Part shown: positions 63,459-64,000 of the stretch, one piece after another
Numbering within the stretch: the stretch's first letter is position 1
Layout: each line of letters starts with the position of its first letter
Assembly (NCBI RefSeq): GCF_900215295.1
Contig: NZ_OCMF01000001.1
Coordinates: 1-64,000, forward strand
Source of the DNA: Salinimicrobium sediminis
GTDB lineage: Bacteria > Bacteroidota > Bacteroidia > Flavobacteriales > Flavobacteriaceae
DNA: 64,000 bases
Direction: 5' to 3'
Translations under genes and position numbers: made by a program
The notes under the pieces: generated by a model
What the model saw: only the letters and a program-made list of their open reading frames with translations
Database searches by the model: none
Told to the model about the DNA's origin: nothing

Positions 63459-64000
63459 TACTTCCAGTTATTCTTTTTATTCCAGTAAAAGGATCTCAGA
63501 TCCCGGTATAATTTAATTTTTGCCCGTAACCTGGTATTTTTTCTACTATGAGGAAATTCTTCAGGAGGGATCCCCAAACTTAGAAAATCACACAAGGTTT
63601 TATAATCGAAATTCTTTCCTTGTTCCATAACCAAAAAATTGGGTTTATTTTGAAAGAAATCTAAAACCTTCTTATTATGGCCGGTATAGATCCTTTTGTA
63701 GGTTTCCTCGAATCCTTCAGCACAGGGAACATTATAGATCTTTCTATGCAATGGCACCCTAATGCTTCCCCAGTGCCTTACAACACTATTTATCCAGCCT
63801 TCGGTTTCTCTTAGGGTCATAATGAATTTTGCATCGGGATAAAGATCGTGCAATTCTTTATAGAACAGAGGCCAGGGCATATCCTGCACTGCATCCCAAT
63901 CTTGCAATGCTCTATGGATATATTCCTTCAGATCCTTACTATCATCAAACTTCAAAAGATTCTTATCGCCTCCATAGACCCGGTAACCCAAATTTTCCAG
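63458..64000 (-). CDS. Sulfotransferase family protein, 5' end outside the window
   Basis: At least 180 residues are in view; the frame is open to the right edge (LENLGYRVYGG), so the true start lies beyond 64000 and the PAPS 5'-phosphate loop is not visible. Family marks are DAVQDMPWPLFYKELHDLYPDAKFIMTLRETEGWINSVVRHW and a basic C-terminus. It resembles the Sulfotransfer_4 group. It may sulfate the polysaccharide made by this locus, common for marine bacteria. Confidence 0.8.
   Translation of the reverse strand: MENLGYRVYGGDKNLLKFDDSKDLKEYIHRALQDWDAVQDMPWPLFYKELHDLYPDAKFIMTLRETEGWINSVVRHWGSIRVPLHRKIYNVPCAEGFEETYKRIYTGHNKKVLDFFQNKPNFLVMEQGKNFDYKTLCDFLSLGIPPEEFPHSRKNTRLRAKIKLYRDLRSFYWNKKNNWK

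Overview
The window looks like chromosomal DNA of a marine Flavobacteriaceae bacterium (Bacteroidota), close in style to Gramella/Christiangramia or Salegentibacter. Reasons: promoters of the form TTG-N19-TANNTTTG, no clear Shine-Dalgarno sites, split transketolase genes, a Pur-alpha-like DUF3276 protein, a long NusB, a TonB-dependent receptor with a carboxypeptidase-regulatory-like domain, and many short intergenic palindromes. The genus is inference only.\n\nLayout. 1-720: no protein gene; three tandem leftward promoters that probably serve a stable-RNA operon beyond the left edge. 724-3994: thrS-infC-rpmI-rplT, with infC apparently starting at AUA. 4149-12695: leftward housekeeping genes (YjbQ, amidohydrolase, a secreted protein of uncertain role, dnaB, accA, an EamA transporter, an LptG-type permease, tgt). 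12717-13414: repeats, including a 175-bp tandem repeat. 13415-19592: two-gene transketolase, beta-barrel protein, FKBP-like lipoprotein, S4 protein, phosphoribosyltransferase, aroK, three tRNA genes (Lys, Lys, Leu) and an orphan gene. 19957-28576: aconitase, MoxR ATPase, two periplasmic foldase-type proteins, an OmpH/Skp-like chaperone, guaB. 28761-31031: a porin/FMN-binding/membrane-protein operon behind a promoter bracketed by two near-identical operator-like boxes. 31159-44290: HMG-CoA-lyase-like enzyme, LysE transporter, pyrD, pepT, YdeI-like protein, yajC, DUF1573 lipoprotein, nusB, leucine-type dehydrogenase, ABC exporter, DUF3276, M14 peptidase. 44567-50490: a small cation-transporter-like protein, a DUF559 endonuclease-like gene bounded by inverted palindromes, a TonB receptor with a Cys-rich partner, csaA, an Mpo1-like protein and a redoxin.\n\n50817 to the right edge is a leftward surface-polysaccharide locus: an AT-rich membrane protein, a STELLO-like glycosyltransferase, GT2 and GT4 glycosyltransferases, an O-antigen ligase/polymerase, a pyruvyltransferase-family protein and a sulfotransferase cut by the window end. 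Overlapping stops and starts from 55571 rightward point to one long transcript. One GT4 paralogue (54042-55058) has a full-length frame with no ordinary start codon.\n\nThe least ordinary signal is the repeat landscape. At least five palindrome families sit in the spacers. One GC-rich family occurs as inverted pairs: one pair brackets the DUF559 gene, with one arm translated as part of it, and a gene-less pair exactly fills the 110-bp spacer between the transketolase subunit genes. This resembles a REP/RAYT-type arrangement with a different nuclease. A second family is coupled to ATTCAAGATTC tracts and has supplied the last codons of pepT.
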